Origin: Chloroflexota bacterium
Lineage (GTDB): Bacteria > Chloroflexota > UBA5177 > JANWHV01
DNA length: 12,734 nt
NCBI GenBank assembly: GCA_025924845.1
Contig: JAICHN010000103.1
Location: 1-12,734, forward strand
Reading direction: 5' to 3'
Positions within the stretch are counted from its first letter, which is position 1, and each line of letters opens with the position of its first letter. The notes beneath the pieces were generated by a model. It was not told the origin of the DNA and searched no databases. It saw only the letters and a program-made list of their open reading frames with translations. Of the stretch, positions 11,994-12,734 are shown piece after piece. The position numbers and the translations under genes were made by a program.

Positions 11994-12734
11994 TCAAAGA
12001 ATCTGCTCCAGAATGCTCGGATCCTTGATCTCACCATCGCGCGCCAGTAAGACCACCTTGGATACGACCTCGGCCGTTCGCGGGTCGTCGTCGGCGAACG
12101 GCAGGAAGAGCCTACCGCGATGCTGACTGTGTACGGGCATGATGCAGAGGGCGCCGCCGGGCTGCCGGTGGACCACGGCACTGCCAAGATGGACGGAGTA
12201 ATTCCCCAGGGTCCCTTCGATCAGCGCATGGGCGCCCTGGAGTGTCACGTTCCGCAGGCGCAGCAGGGTGCAGGTTTCCTCCAGCAGGGCGGCGCGCATC
12301 TCCACGGTTGAAGCGCTCGCCTCTGGATCCACTCCGCCGCGATGGGCCACGCTTACCACAAGGTCCAGATCGCGCATCACCTCGCTGAAGACGCGCGGCG
12401 GCACCTCGGCGAGCGGGATCGGCTGCCAATCCGTACGCGGGGTGAAGAGCACGCGGTCGAAGGTCAGGCCCTCCACCTCCGCCGGCGTGAGGTAGCCGGC
12501 ATTGAAGACCACCCGTGCCGTGATCCCTGCGTTGTGGAAGGTCTGCCGTAACCCCTCGTCCTGGCTGCTGATCCACCCCCGCCCGCCGAACAGCGCTAGG
12601 GCCTGGCGGGGTTGCACCTGTTGCCCGCTGTAGCGGAACGAGGCGGCCTCATTACCGAGCCGCGTCTCGTTCTGAGTCACCACATACAGTTCGCGGAACA
12701 CTTGCTTGAACGGCTGAATGCGCTCGGCGGCGAA
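11994..12734 (-). CDS. C-terminal part of a large DUF4132/DUF7737-type protein (5' end beyond window)
   Basis: The frame is open from the window edge (12734) to TGA at 11996-11994, giving 246 residues without the start. It begins FAAERIQPFKQVFRELYVVT, continues SFRYSGQQVQPRQALALF and GGRGW, and ends RTAEVVSKVVLLARDGEIKD plus PSILEQIL. The QPFKQxFRE-Y, YSxxxxxxRQ, RGW and final SKVxLLAxDxxIxD patterns match the C-terminal region of long bacterial DUF4132-containing proteins (often over 1000 residues). That region is now split off as DUF7737 and has no settled function. The middle holds DLDLVVSVAHRGGVDPEAS and LQGAHALIEGTLGNYSVHLG. The Met at 12701 is only an internal GTG codon. The gene converges on the broken toxin gene; the 103-bp spacer shows no feature I would call. 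Confidence 0.78.
   Translation of the reverse strand, partial: FAAERIQPFKQVFRELYVVTQNETRLGNEAASFRYSGQQVQPRQALALFGGRGWISSQDEGLRQTFHNAGITARVVFNAGYLTPAEVEGLTFDRVLFTPRTDWQPIPLAEVPPRVFSEVMRDLDLVVSVAHRGGVDPEASASTVEMRAALLEETCTLLRLRNVTLQGAHALIEGTLGNYSVHLGSAVVHRQPGGALCIMPVHSQHRGRLFLPFADDDPRTAEVVSKVVLLARDGEIKDPSILEQIL

Overview
The window is GC-rich, densely coded bacterial DNA with mixed gene orientation and many small enzymes of redox or detoxification type. No rRNA, tRNA or marker gene is present, so taxonomy is an inference. The F420/flavin-type PPOX proteins, the pterin-dehydratase/VOC fusion, the aldo/keto reductase ending in ...PEAYAW, the MOSC and GDPD-like proteins, and signs of leaderless starts together suggest a Chloroflexota (Thermomicrobia-like) or actinobacteria-like organism.

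Left block, minus strand (about 1-1830). Read right to left it holds a MOSC-domain protein, a PPOX-fold flavin/F420 protein, a DUF1348 (NTF2-like) protein and the 5' end of a PQQ-dependent quinoprotein dehydrogenase. The quinoprotein gene has an in-frame TGA just after its signal peptide, at a position that looks like a Trp codon.

Plus-strand block (2081-5605). It holds a glycerophosphodiester-phosphodiesterase-like protein, an aldo/keto reductase, a perfect 17-bp inverted repeat, a near-consensus promoter (TTTACA-18-TATACT), and then an apparent three-gene redox operon. The operon encodes a PPOX protein, a thioredoxin-like protein with a single Cys, and a small SelT/SelW/SelH (Rdx) protein with CxxC. 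It ends in a GC-rich hairpin overlapping the last stop codon.

Middle (5729-6782, minus strand). An intact pterin-4a-carbinolamine-dehydratase/VOC fusion gene is preceded by two C-terminal gene remnants. One is recognisably the end of a DUF664/DinB protein and overlaps the fusion gene by ATGA. The other is unidentified. About 325 bases without a gene follow, then a plus-strand SAM methyltransferase (7108-7971).

Right half. A minus-strand DUF402 plus HAD-hydrolase pair lies behind a good promoter whose predicted transcript begins almost exactly at the ATG of a 53-codon leader ORF. That ORF stops in a GTGA overlap with a possible start of the DUF402 gene. Next come a minus-strand MFS exporter, and a plus-strand antitoxin-like gene overlapping (GTGA) a PIN toxin gene wrecked by an internal deletion and frameshift. 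The window ends inside a minus-strand gene for a large DUF4132/DUF7737-type protein.

I found no CRISPR array, insertion sequence, integrase or phage module, and no clearly novel multi-gene system. The observations most worth follow-up are the decayed toxin-antitoxin locus, the leaderless leader ORF upstream of DUF402, the inverted repeat with adjacent promoter, and the nonsense-interrupted quinoprotein.
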